Shown here: piece by piece, positions 13,212 through 25,034 of the stretch
Layout: each line of letters begins with the position of its first letter
Position numbering within the stretch: the stretch's first letter is position 1
Assembly: GCF_028622115.1 (NCBI RefSeq)
Contig: NZ_CP097263.1
Coordinates: 7,874,001-7,938,000 of the forward strand
Length of the DNA: 64,000 nucleotides
Direction: 5' to 3'
Source of the DNA: Kutzneria chonburiensis
GTDB taxonomy: Bacteria > Actinomycetota > Actinomycetes > Mycobacteriales > Pseudonocardiaceae
The notes under the pieces: generated by a model
What the model saw: the letters and a program-made list of their open reading frames with translations, nothing else
The model's database searches: none
Told to the model about the DNA's origin: nothing
Position numbers and translations under genes: made by a program

Positions 13212-14102
13212 GTACGACTCCACGGCGTCGGTGATGCTGGCCAGGGCGTCGAGCCGCGCGTACTCGGCGGCCAGCCGCTCGGCGTTGCCCCGATAGGTCG
13301 GGTCGGACAGCACGATCCGCACGGCCTGCTTGATGTCGTCCTCGGACGGCTTGTCCGTGGCCAGGTACAGCGCCGCGCCGGTGGCGGCGGCCCGGGTGTT
13401 GCTCTCCAGCTGGTCGGCCGACCGGCCGGTCAGCACCAGCGGCTTGGCCTGCCGCAAAGCCCGCTGCACGGTGTCGAAGGTGCCGTCGCTGATCACCACG
13501 TCGCCGTCGATCCGGGTCGACGGCAGCGCACCGACGAAACGCACGTGCGAGGGCGTGTCGCTGCGCCGGTAGCTCAGTTCCTCCACGGACAGCTGGAGAA
13601 ACCGGTCGGCCGCGAGAATCGGCGCGTCCAGCACGAACGGCAGCGGATCGTGCGTGACACCGACCGACCGCATGGCCTCGACGAACTCCTCCTGCACGCC
13701 GCCGAGCGCATCCCGCACGTACTCGTAGGCGCGGCGGTTGCGCTCCCGTCCGGCGGCCGTGCGGTCCGGCGGCAGGCCGAGGCCGGCCGGCGCGGTGTCG
13801 ATGCTGCTCAGCGAGAACGGCTCGGTGCCGACCAGGATCAGCGCCGACGGCTTCGGGCCGGGCGCGCCGTAGCTCAGCGGCAGCGTCCCCTGGAACGCCA
13901 CGTCCCCGACCACCACCGTCGGCTCGCCCGATTCGGCCAGCAGCCGGCACAGCCGCCGGTGCTGGTCGACCAGGGCGCGGCCGGTCGGCGGCTCGAGCCC
14001 GGTGATCAGCTCGACCTCGTGGCCGCGCTGCACCAGCGCGTCGACGATGGTGCGCATGGCGCGCCGGTGCGAGGTGGTGGCCGTGACGACGACCCTGCCC
14101 AT
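13200..14102 (-). CDS. Compact GT-B glycosyltransferase-like protein
   Basis: 300 residues, resembling UDP-glycosyltransferases of the macrolide (MGT/UGT) type, which are usually 380-420 long. The N-terminus (VVVTATTSHRRAMRTIVDALVQRGHEVELITG) is the acceptor domain. The C-terminal part (SDGTFDTVQRALRQAKPLVLTGRSADQLESNTRAAATGAAL) matches the donor-site segment where family members read TNGGxGTVQ...PLV. About 80-90 residues that normally lie between are missing, and the donor histidine is replaced. It may be inactive or use a different donor. No frameshift is visible. Confidence 0.65.
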   Translation of the reverse strand: MGRVVVTATTSHRRAMRTIVDALVQRGHEVELITGLEPPTGRALVDQHRRLCRLLAESGEPTVVVGDVAFQGTLPLSYGAPGPKPSALILVGTEPFSLSSIDTAPAGLGLPPDRTAAGRERNRRAYEYVRDALGGVQEEFVEAMRSVGVTHDPLPFVLDAPILAADRFLQLSVEELSYRRSDTPSHVRFVGALPSTRIDGDVVISDGTFDTVQRALRQAKPLVLTGRSADQLESNTRAAATGAALYLATDKPSEDDIKQAVRIVLSDPTYRGNAERLAAEYARLDALASITDAVESYLRH

Positions 14103-14219
14103 GACTGTGCCTCCCAGATGTGGCGCCCTACGAGAGGGAGACGTCCGGTCACGCGCCGTGGATCAATGGTCGACCGAACGGGCACGCAGACCGGCCCGGT
14201 TGTTCACATACGTGAGAAC

Positions 14220-14807
14220 TCAGTCCTCGTCGTCCTCGTCGGCGAACGGGTCGGGCTCGACCGCCGGGTCCCAGGACAGGCCGGGCACGCCCCAGCCGTT
14301 GCGCTTGAGCATCTTCTTGGCCGCACGGGCGTTCCGGCCGACCAGCCGGTCCAGGTAGAGCAGGCCGTCGAGGTGGTCGGTCTCGTGCTGAAGGCAGCGG
14401 GCGAAGAAGCCGGTGCCCTCGACCTCGACCGGCTCGCCGTTGTCGTCGAAGCCGGTGACCTTGGCCCAGTCGGCCCGGCCGGTCGGGTACGTCTCGCCCG
14501 GCACCGACAGGCAGCCCTCGAAGTCGTCGTCCGGATCGGGCATGCCCTCCGGGCGGGCCGAGGTCTCCAGCGTCGGGTTGACCACGACACCCTTGTGCCG
14601 GTTGCCCTCGTCGTCCGGGCAGTCGTAGACGAACACCCGCCGGTCGACGCCGATCTGGTTGGCCGCGAGACCGACGCCGTTGGCCGCGGCCATCGTCTCG
14701 TACATGTCCGCGACCAGGGTGCGCAGCCCGTCGTCGAAGTCCGTGACCGGCCGTGTCGGGGTGCTCAGCACCGGGTCGCCAACCACACGGATCGGGTGAA
14801 TCGCCAT
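14220..14807 (-). CDS. def: Peptide deformylase
   Basis: Removes the formyl group from new proteins. The 195-residue enzyme has all three metal motifs: GVGLAANQ (44-51), EGCLS with Cys99, and HETDH with His141, Glu142, His145. The acidic tail after residue 180 is seen in actinobacterial versions. ATG 14807 gives a family-like start [14 protein letters not shown]. It diverges from the DUF3263 gene. Confidence 0.96.
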   Translation of the reverse strand: MAIHPIRVVGDPVLSTPTRPVTDFDDGLRTLVADMYETMAAANGVGLAANQIGVDRRVFVYDCPDDEGNRHKGVVVNPTLETSARPEGMPDPDDDFEGCLSVPGETYPTGRADWAKVTGFDDNGEPVEVEGTGFFARCLQHETDHLDGLLYLDRLVGRNARAAKKMLKRNGWGVPGLSWDPAVEPDPFADEDDED

Positions 14808-14933
14808 GTGCCGACCCTAGGGGCCGGCAGCGCAAGATCATTGTCAGGGGTGGTCGGTAGGCTTCGCTCCTTCGGGACGCGCCGGGGTACGCCGACGGCC
14901 CGAATCAAGATCACGTGATTGAATGGTCGCCTG

Positions 14934-14955
14934 GGAATCACACGGCTGTGATTCC
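14934..14955. promoter_or_regulatory. Palindrome between def and the DUF3263 gene
   Basis: Perfect 9-bp arms GGAATCACA and TGTGATTCC with a 4-nt spacer, 43 bp before ATG 14998. A second palindrome ATCACGTGAT lies at 14910-14919. TGTGA-containing arms recall CRP/FNR-type sites. The protein that binds is not known. Confidence 0.45.
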
Positions 14956-14997
14956 TGCGACCGCAGGGATCCGCGACCGTGAGGGGCGAGGAGCCAG

Positions 14998-15294
14998 ATG
15001 GACGCCGTGAAGGCCATCACGCAGGTGGACGAGCCTGCCGAGGGCCTGACCCGACGAGAGCACGCCATCCTGGCGTTCGAACGTCAATGGTGGAAGTACG
15101 CCGGGGCCAAGGAGCAGGCCATCCGCGAGCTGTTCGACATGTCCTCGACCCGTTACTACCAGGTGCTCAACGGTCTGATCGAGAAGCAGGAAGCCATGGC
15201 CGCCGACCCGATGCTGATCAAGCGGCTACGCCGGCTGCGCGCCGGTAGGCAGCGCGCCCGCGCGGCCCGCCGACTGGGGTTCGAGCCCCGATGA
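14998..15294 (+). CDS. DUF3263 protein, small HTH-like
   Basis: 98-residue actinobacterial protein of the DUF3263 family. It has the conserved ILAFERQWWKYAGAKEQAIRELFDMSSTRYYQVLN, which resembles a helix-turn-helix, and a very basic C-terminus. Function is not established; DNA binding is likely. GGCGAGGAG precedes ATG 14998. The stop overlaps the next ATG by 4 bp, so the two genes are translationally coupled. Confidence 0.85.
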   Translation: MDAVKAITQVDEPAEGLTRREHAILAFERQWWKYAGAKEQAIRELFDMSSTRYYQVLNGLIEKQEAMAADPMLIKRLRRLRAGRQRARAARRLGFEPR

Positions 15295-15887
15295 GCACGC
15301 CGGAGCCCACCGGCGGCCCTGCCCGCCCCGCCCGCATCGCCGGCATCGTCCTGCTGGCCGTCGCGGCCATCGCGCTCGTGATGGGCGTCATCAGCCTGCT
15401 CCCCTCCTCCGGTGGCGGCAACAACGCCGGCGGCACCAGCACCACGCCGCCCCCGGCCACCACGACCACGTCCGGCCCGGCCAAGCCGACCACCACCACG
15501 CCGGCCCCGACGACGACCACGTCCAAGCCGGCTGCCACCACGACCACCACTTCGGCGACCCAGCCGCCGGCCGGCGGTGGCGGCAACCCGCAGTCCGAGC
15601 CGGTGCGTGTGTACAACAACGGCACCATCCCGCACCTGGCCGAGCAGGCCGCCAACGACTTCCGCAGCGCCGGCTACACCGTTCCCACGGTCGGCAACTA
15701 CTCGCAGGGCATCATCGGCACGTCCACCGTGTACTTCCGGCCGGGCACCGCCGAGGAGGCCGAGGCCAACGCCCTGGCGGCGGCCTTCCACATGCGGTCC
15801 ATGCCCCGCTTCGACGGCATCCAGCAGGCCGACCCCGGCGTCATCGTCATCGTCACCAACGACTACAGCCCACCCAAAAAGGGCTGA
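15291..15887 (+). CDS. LytR C-terminal domain membrane protein
   Basis: 198 residues: short cytosolic start, one transmembrane helix (about 16-38), a Thr/Pro-rich wall spacer, and a C-terminal LytR_C domain (VRVYNNGTIPHLAEQAANDFRSAGYTV). This domain accompanies LytR-CpsA-Psr cell-wall ligases, so a role at the envelope is likely. It is coupled to the DUF3263 gene by ATGA, a pairing common in actinobacteria. Confidence 0.85.
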   Translation: MSTPEPTGGPARPARIAGIVLLAVAAIALVMGVISLLPSSGGGNNAGGTSTTPPPATTTTSGPAKPTTTTPAPTTTTSKPAATTTTTSATQPPAGGGGNPQSEPVRVYNNGTIPHLAEQAANDFRSAGYTVPTVGNYSQGIIGTSTVYFRPGTAEEAEANALAAAFHMRSMPRFDGIQQADPGVIVIVTNDYSPPKKG

Positions 15888-15891
15888 CCCC

Positions 15892-15975
15892 CAAGATCAA
15901 GGGACCGATCCTCGCGTTGAACGTCAGGAAGGGCCCCTTACTGACGTTCAACGTCAGTAAGGGGCCCTTCCTGAC
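15892..15975. repeat. 26-bp perfect inverted repeat with conserved left flank
   Basis: Arms 15923-15948 and 15950-15975 match perfectly with a 1-nt centre, between convergent genes. The left flank (CCAAGATCAAGGGACCGATCC and on) plus the left arm is nearly repeated at 43962-44015, where the prophage cuts off the right arm. Probably a two-way terminator and dispersed element. Confidence 0.85.
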
Positions 15976-15976
15976 A

Positions 15977-18159
<2,183 letters not shown>

Positions 18160-18188
18160 GCGGCCAGCTTAGCCACGCCCGGCGTGAC

Positions 18189-19142
18189 TCAGCGGCGTTC
18201 CTGGCGGCGCAGCCCCAGCTGTCGCCAGCCCCGGCGACGGCCGTCGCCGTTGGTGCCGTTGGTGCTCGACTCGCTGCGTCGCGGCAGCCGCACCTGGCTG
18301 ATCCGGCTGGCCGCACCGGCCACCCGGCGGCGCAGCGGCGGCCGCAGCCCGAACCTCCGCGCGGCGCTGCCGGCACGGCGGATGGCCCGCCGCTCCCGGG
18401 ACGGCACCGACCAGGCCTCGGGGTGCCGGGCCAGCCAGTAGTAGCGGTACACCGAGTACGGGATGTGGGCCAGGTAGATCAGCATCGCGGCGACCAGCGC
18501 CCACAGCGGGTACAGCAGCACCGTCGCGGCCACCAGCACCACGCCGACCAGCAGCGGGGCCACGATGCGCGGCGGCACCTTGATCGTCTTCAGCGACAGC
18601 GTCGGGACCCGGCTGATCATCAGCGCCGCCACGATCACCGTCCAGATGGCCACCGTGATCGGCGAGGTCCAGAAGCCGTTGCCGGCGGCCAGCCACAGCA
18701 CGATCGGCAGCAGCGCCAGCAGCGCGCCCGGCGGGGCCGGCACGCCGACGAAGAACTCCTTGGTGAACGGTGGCTTCTCGGTGTCCTCGAGCAGCGTGTT
18801 GAACCGCGCCAGGCGCAGCACCATGCACGCCGCGAAGATCAGCGAGACGATCCATAGCCCGTTGTCCGAGCCGTGGGCCCAGATGTAGAGCATCAGCGCC
18901 GGCGACACACCGAAGGAGATGGCGTCGGCCAGCGAGTCCAGCTCGGCGCCCATCTTGCTGGTGGCGTCCAGCAGCCGGGCGATCCGCCCGTCAAGGCTGT
19001 CCAGGATCGCGGCCGCGCCGATCGCGCCGATCGCCACCGCGTAGTTGTTGGTGAGGGCGAACTGCACGCCGGACAGGCCGGCGCACATGGCCAGCACCGT
19101 GATGGCGTTGGGCAGCAGCCGCACACCGGGACCCGAAGGCAT
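18189..19142 (-). CDS. pssA: CDP-diacylglycerol--serine O-phosphatidyltransferase
   Basis: Integral membrane enzyme making phosphatidylserine. It has the CDP-alcohol transferase motif in DSLDGRIARLLDATSKMGAELDSLADAISFGVSPA, followed by several transmembrane helices and a long, very basic cytosolic tail. The start is ATG 19142 (MPSGPGVRLLPNAITVLA). As sequenced it is in frame with psd with no stop between, giving a 555-residue fused protein. One extra G at 19151-19154 would end psd at TGA 19149-19147. Together the pair makes phosphatidylethanolamine. Confidence 0.9.
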   Translation of the reverse strand: MPSGPGVRLLPNAITVLAMCAGLSGVQFALTNNYAVAIGAIGAAAILDSLDGRIARLLDATSKMGAELDSLADAISFGVSPALMLYIWAHGSDNGLWIVSLIFAACMVLRLARFNTLLEDTEKPPFTKEFFVGVPAPPGALLALLPIVLWLAAGNGFWTSPITVAIWTVIVAALMISRVPTLSLKTIKVPPRIVAPLLVGVVLVAATVLLYPLWALVAAMLIYLAHIPYSVYRYYWLARHPEAWSVPSRERRAIRRAGSAARRFGLRPPLRRRVAGAASRISQVRLPRRSESSTNGTNGDGRRRGWRQLGLRRQERR

Positions 19143-19146
19143 TGGG

Positions 19147-19856
19147 TCAGCCCCGAGTTCGGCGAGCACGGTCTCGCCGCCGATCGTGCGCTGACCCGGC
19201 TCGACCAGCACCTTGCTGCCCAGCGGCACGTACAGGTCGACCCGGGAGCCGAACCGGATCAGGCCGTAGGTGCGGCCGGCCACCGCCTGGTCGCCGGTCT
19301 TGACCTCGCACACGATGCGCCGCGCGACCAGGCCGGCGATCTGCACCACGACCAGGTCCTTGCCGTCCTCGGTGCGGATGGCCAGCGAGTTGCGCTCGTT
19401 GTCCTCGGACGCCTTGTCCAGGTCGGCCGAGAGGAACTTGCCCGGCCGGTAGTGCGCGGCGGTGATCTCGCCGGAGGCCGGCAGCCGCTGCACGTGCACG
19501 TCGAAGATGTTGAGGAAGGTGCTGATCCGCAGCATCCGCCCGAACGGAAGGCCCAGCTCGGCCGGCGGCTCGGCCTCGACGACGTCGGCCACCGTGCCGT
19601 CGGCCGCGGCCACCGCGACGTTCGGACGGGTCGGCGTGACGCGGGCCGGCTCGCGGAAGAACCAGGCGGCCCAGGCCGTGGCCACGAAGCCGAGGAAGCC
19701 CAGGCGGCGGTTGAGCAGCCGCAGCACGAGCGCGCCCACGGCGAAGCCGGCCACGATCGGCCGGCCGCCCGGGTGCATCGGCGGCACGGTCTTGCGGGCC
19801 AGGTCCAGGAAGTGGCTGACGGAGAACCCGGCTGGTTCGGGCGAGTTGGCGTTCAT
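19147..19856 (-). CDS. psd: Phosphatidylserine decarboxylase (fused to pssA as sequenced)
   Basis: Pyruvoyl enzyme converting phosphatidylserine to phosphatidylethanolamine. About 237 residues, the short actinobacterial type, with two membrane helices near the N-terminus, FLNIFDVHVQRLPASG, and the self-cleavage site Gly-Ser in IRFGSRVDLYVP. The natural end is probably ELGG with TGA at 19149-19147 after adding one G. No in-frame stop is present as written. ATG 19856 is the start. Confidence 0.88.
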
Positions 19857-19898
19857 CGCGGGACACGATAGGGCAAGGGCGGCGAGCCCCTGCTTTCG

Positions 19899-20177
19899 CT
19901 ACTGGCGGCCGCCCCGCCCGGCGCCGCGGAACAGGCTCAGCACGGCCAGCAGGATCACCGCCCCGACCAGGGCGATGCCGAAGCTGGTGAAGTTCCAGCC
20001 GAAGTCGTTGGGGTGCCCGGTGGCCAGCTGGTACAGCCAGCCGCCGAGGAACGCGCCGGCGATGCCGACCAGAACGCTGACGATGCAACCCTGCGGCCGG
20101 CGGTCGCGGCCGCCGACGACCAGGTTGGCCGCCCAGCCCACGATCGCGCCCAGCACGATCCACCCGATGATGCCCAC
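19899..20177 (-). CDS. GlsB/YeaQ/YmgE-family stress membrane protein
   Basis: 92 residues, three hydrophobic helices rich in glycine (GWIVLGAIVGWAANLVVG, LVGIAGAFLGGWLY, ALVGAVILLAVLSLF), the transglycosylase-associated family pattern. Role unknown, usually stress related. ATG 20177; ends with a basic RGAGRGGRQ tail. Confidence 0.85.
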   Translation of the reverse strand: MGIIGWIVLGAIVGWAANLVVGGRDRRPQGCIVSVLVGIAGAFLGGWLYQLATGHPNDFGWNFTSFGIALVGAVILLAVLSLFRGAGRGGRQ

Positions 20178-20186
20178 GACACGACT

Positions 20187-21404
20187 CTACGCATCAAGAC
20201 CGACAACCGTGACCGAATCGCCGGCCGCCACCTCGCCGACCCCCTCCGGCACCACGACCAGGCAGTTGGCCACGGCCAGGGCGCTGAGCAGGTGCGAGCC
20301 CGGGCCGCCGACCAGGTCGACCGTGCCGGCGGCGTGGTCGAGCCGGCCGCGGCGGAACTGCCGGCGGCCGGGCGGCGAGTGCAGCGCCTGGGTGATCACG
20401 GCCGACCGGGTCGGCCGCTGGATCACCGCGTGCCCCATGGCCGAGCGCAGCGCCGGCCGTAGGAACACCTCGAACGACACCTGGGCGCTGACCGGGTTGC
20501 CGGGCAGCGTCACCACCGGCACGCCCCGGTAGTTGCCGGCGCCCTGTGGCATGCCGGGCTGCATGGCCACCTTGCGGAACTCCACGCCGTTGCCGGTGAA
20601 CGCGTCCTTGACCACTTCATAGGCGCCGGCGCTGACGCCACCGGACGTGACGATCAGGTCGGCCGAGTCCAGGCGGTCGGCCAGGGCCGCGTGGAAGGCA
20701 TCGACGTCGTCCGGCACGAAGCTCAGCACCTCGGCCAGCGCACCGGTCGCACGAATGGCCGCGGCCAGCATCACGCCGTTGGACTCGTAGATCTGCCCGG
20801 GCAGCAACGGATTCCCGGCCGCGACGAGCTCGGATCCGGTCGACAGCACCAGAACCCGGGGCCGCCGCCGTACGGGCAGCTCGCCCGCGCCGACCGCGGC
20901 GGCCAGACCCAGCTGCGCCGGTCCGAGTTCCGCGCCCGCGTGCAGCACGATGTCGCCGACCTGGACGTCCTCGCCGGCCCGCCGGATGTGCATGCCCGGC
21001 TCGACCTCGCCGTTGATCAGCACCCGGTCCACGCCGCCGTCGGTCAGCTCGACCTGGACGACCGCGTCCGCCCCCGGCGGCACCGGCGCGCCGGTCATGA
21101 TCCGCTGCGTCGTGCCCGGCGCGAGTTCCGACAGTTCGGTCTTTCCGGCCGGGATGTCATCGGTTACCGGGAGTTCGACCGGGGCGTCCCTGATGTCTCG
21201 CGCCCGAACGGCGTAACCGTCCATCGCCGAATTGTCGAACGGGGGCAGCGCGATCGGCGAACGAAGGTCTTCCGCGATCGCCAACCCGAGACAGTCCGCC
21301 ACCGGAATGCGTTCTACCGGCGTATTGCCGACCAGCCCCAACACCGTCGAAAGGTGTTCGTCGACGCTCGCCAGCCGGCTCGGTGAAGTGGTCACGACCC
21401 CCAT
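20187..21404 (-). CDS. moeA: Molybdopterin molybdotransferase MoeA
   Basis: Inserts molybdate into adenylated molybdopterin. The 405-residue enzyme has PPFDNSAMDGYAVRA, the RIMTGAPVPPGADAVV loop, VLSTGSELV, SGGVSAGAYEVV and TLPGNPVSAQVSFE. It ends with the domain IV beta-barrel (VVVPEGVGEVAAGDSV). The molybdenum hydroxylase genes at 38.8-42.6 kb would need this cofactor. ATG 21404 is used. Confidence 0.95.
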   Translation of the reverse strand: MGVVTTSPSRLASVDEHLSTVLGLVGNTPVERIPVADCLGLAIAEDLRSPIALPPFDNSAMDGYAVRARDIRDAPVELPVTDDIPAGKTELSELAPGTTQRIMTGAPVPPGADAVVQVELTDGGVDRVLINGEVEPGMHIRRAGEDVQVGDIVLHAGAELGPAQLGLAAAVGAGELPVRRRPRVLVLSTGSELVAAGNPLLPGQIYESNGVMLAAAIRATGALAEVLSFVPDDVDAFHAALADRLDSADLIVTSGGVSAGAYEVVKDAFTGNGVEFRKVAMQPGMPQGAGNYRGVPVVTLPGNPVSAQVSFEVFLRPALRSAMGHAVIQRPTRSAVITQALHSPPGRRQFRRGRLDHAAGTVDLVGGPGSHLLSALAVANCLVVVPEGVGEVAAGDSVTVVGLDA

Positions 21405-21591
21405 CCTCCCGCATAGCGGCCGGTGCCGGCGGTACCGCCGTTCGAGTCATCGGAAATTGCTGTGCGGCAACGATCCTGGCGCATGAAGAGCACCCAACAA
21501 GCAGATGGCGTGACGCCCCGTCGCCGCTAACGTTGACGTGAGATCCATTCGGCGCCCCCAGCGCCGTGCGCCACATCTCAAGGAGGACGCC

Positions 21592-21795
21592 GTGGCAGTC
21601 GGCACGGTCAAGTGGTTCAACTCGGAAAAGGGCTACGGCTTCATCGCTCAGGACAGTGGTCAGGACGTGTTCGTCCACTACTCGGCGATTCAGATGGACG
21701 GATTCAGGGCACTGGCTGAGGGCGACCGGGTTGAGTTCGAGGTCCAGGCCGGCCGTGACGGCCGCAGCCAGGCCGCGGACGTCCGCAAGGTCTGA
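21592..21795 (+). CDS. Cold-shock domain protein
   Basis: 67-residue single-stranded nucleic acid chaperone of the CspA family. RNP1 is KGYGFI and RNP2 is VFVHY. Start GTG 21592 follows a strong AAGGAGGA site. The transcript leader of roughly 90 bp could carry the temperature control usual for this family. Confidence 0.95.
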   Translation: MAVGTVKWFNSEKGYGFIAQDSGQDVFVHYSAIQMDGFRALAEGDRVEFEVQAGRDGRSQAADVRKV

Positions 21796-21899
21796 TCACA
21801 AGAGAAGCAGCATCGCTGAACGGCGGCGGCCCGCGCGGCCGCCGCCGTTTTCCCACCAACCGGCCGCGAGGCGAAACTCGCGGACGTTAGGCTGACCTC

Positions 21900-23090
21900 G
21901 TGTCGGACGACTTGACCGGTAAGCGCCTTGGCCACTACCGCATCGACGCGGTCCTTGGCCGCGGCGGCATGAGCGTCATGTACCGGGCCACGGACAACCG
22001 GCTCGGTCGCAAGGTCGCGCTGAAGGTCATCTCCGAACACCTCACCGAGGACCCCGAGTTCCGGGAGCGCTTCGTCGACGAGGCCCGCAACACCGCGGCC
22101 ATCGACCACTCCAACGTGGTGCCGCTCTACGACTTCGGCGAGCTGGACGGCCTGCTCTACATCGCCATGCGGCTGGTCGACGGCTCCGACCTGGCCAGTC
22201 TGATCAAGGACGGCCCGCTGCCGCCCTCCCGTGCGCTGATCCTGGTCAGCCAGGCCGGCGAGGCGCTGGACATGCTGGCCGGCCGCGGCCTGGTGCACCT
22301 CGACGTCAAGCCGGCCAACATGCTGGTGACCAGCCGGGAGTCCGCCGGCGAGCACGTCTACCTGGCCGACTTCGGCCTGACCCGCCGCGGCGCCACCGGC
22401 CACCGCACCCGTGGCGGCGACTTCCTCGGCTCGCCGACCTACGCGGCCCCCGAGCACCTGCGGGGCGAGCCGGTCGACGGCCGTACCGACCTGTACTCGC
22501 TGGCCTGCGTGCTGTTCGCCTGCCTGACCGGCCGGCCGCCCTATCAGGGCAGCGTGTCCGAGGTGATCCAGGGCCACCTGGGCAGCCAGCCGCCGTCGGT
22601 GACCAAGCTGGTCAACCTGCCGGCCGGCATCGACGACGTGATCCGCAAGGGCATGGCCAAGGACCCCAAGCAGCGCTACGCCAACTGCCGCGAGCTGGTG
22701 GCCGCCGCGCGCTCGGCGCTGGTGACCGTGGCCCAGCCCGGCGTGACCGTGCCGCCGGCCCAGCAGCCGACCGTGCGGACCGAGCCGGCCAGCGGGCCGG
22801 TGCCGGTGCAGGTGGCCCAGATCCCGGTCGGGCCGTCCTCGCAGCCGTTCCCCAGCCAGCCCCAGCAGCAGCCCCTCCAGCAGCCACGGCCGTACCAGCC
22901 CCAGGGGCAGCCCCAGTACGGCGGCTATCCGCAGGCCGGTGACCAGCCGGTTCGGCTGCGCCCGCCGACGCCCGTGAACAACAACACCTTCCGTGAGGAC
23001 GGCGGCGCGGCCCGCTGGGCCGTGCCCGTGCTGGCCGGCACCGCGCTGCTGGTGATCCTGGTTGTGTTGATCGTCTGGCTGACCGCCTGA
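21900..23090 (+). CDS. Receptor-type Ser/Thr protein kinase (PknB-like)
   Basis: 396 residues. Kinase domain 12-280: glycine loop LGRGGMSVMY, Lys42, catalytic Asp135 in HLDVKPANM, Asp157 in DFG, and the SPTYAAPEHL activation end. A Pro/Gln-rich linker follows, then one transmembrane helix at the C-terminus with almost nothing outside, so there is no sensor domain. GTG 21900 is preceded by TAGGCT at 21888-21893, fitting a leaderless transcript. The usual HRD is HLD here, which occurs in active kinases. Confidence 0.92.
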   Translation: MSDDLTGKRLGHYRIDAVLGRGGMSVMYRATDNRLGRKVALKVISEHLTEDPEFRERFVDEARNTAAIDHSNVVPLYDFGELDGLLYIAMRLVDGSDLASLIKDGPLPPSRALILVSQAGEALDMLAGRGLVHLDVKPANMLVTSRESAGEHVYLADFGLTRRGATGHRTRGGDFLGSPTYAAPEHLRGEPVDGRTDLYSLACVLFACLTGRPPYQGSVSEVIQGHLGSQPPSVTKLVNLPAGIDDVIRKGMAKDPKQRYANCRELVAAARSALVTVAQPGVTVPPAQQPTVRTEPASGPVPVQVAQIPVGPSSQPFPSQPQQQPLQQPRPYQPQGQPQYGGYPQAGDQPVRLRPPTPVNNNTFREDGGAARWAVPVLAGTALLVILVVLIVWLTA

Positions 23091-23103
23091 CCGACCGCGT
23101 TGC

Positions 23104-23129
23104 TTGCACTCGACCGCCCCGAGTGCTAA
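23104..23129. promoter_or_regulatory. CIRCE element 1 (HrcA operator)
   Basis: TTGCACTC-N9-GAGTGCTAA, one base short of the consensus TTAGCACTC-N9-GAGTGCTAA on the left arm. Upstream of groEL. Confidence 0.9.
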
Positions 23130-23136
23130 ACACGAA

Positions 23137-23163
23137 CTAGCACTCGCACCCTACGAGTGCCAA
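23137..23163. promoter_or_regulatory. CIRCE element 2 (HrcA operator)
   Basis: CTAGCACTC-N9-GAGTGCCAA, 7 bp after element 1. Two operators in tandem suggest tight heat-shock repression by HrcA. Confidence 0.92.
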
Positions 23164-23171
23164 CACGTTAG

Positions 23172-24890
<1,719 letters not shown>

Positions 24891-24916
24891 GTTAGAGGTC
24901 AGTCGCTAGCAAGGCC

Positions 24917-24949
24917 AAGGGCCGGCTCCGCACCGCGGAGCCGGCCCTT
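24917..24949 (+). terminator. Terminator after groEL2
   Basis: 14-bp GC-rich stem (AAGGGCCGGCTCCG pairs with CGGAGCCGGCCCTT) with a tiny loop, ending in CCCTTTCC. Confidence 0.8.
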
Positions 24950-24951
24950 TC

Positions 24952-25030
24952 CGCGAGTCCCGCTTAGCGTCACACCGAACTGCATGAACAAGTTTCATGC
25001 AGTTCGGTGTGACTGTGGGCGGGACTCGCG
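24952..25030. repeat. Nested double inverted repeat between groEL2 and the CHAT gene
   Basis: Outer arms of 12 bp (24952-24963 and 25019-25030) enclose perfect 20-bp inner arms (24969-24988 and 24994-25013) with a 5-nt loop. It lies between convergent genes and would fold on either strand. Unlike the GC-rich terminator beside it, the inner stem is of mixed composition. Confidence 0.8.
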
Positions 25031-25034
25031 GGGG

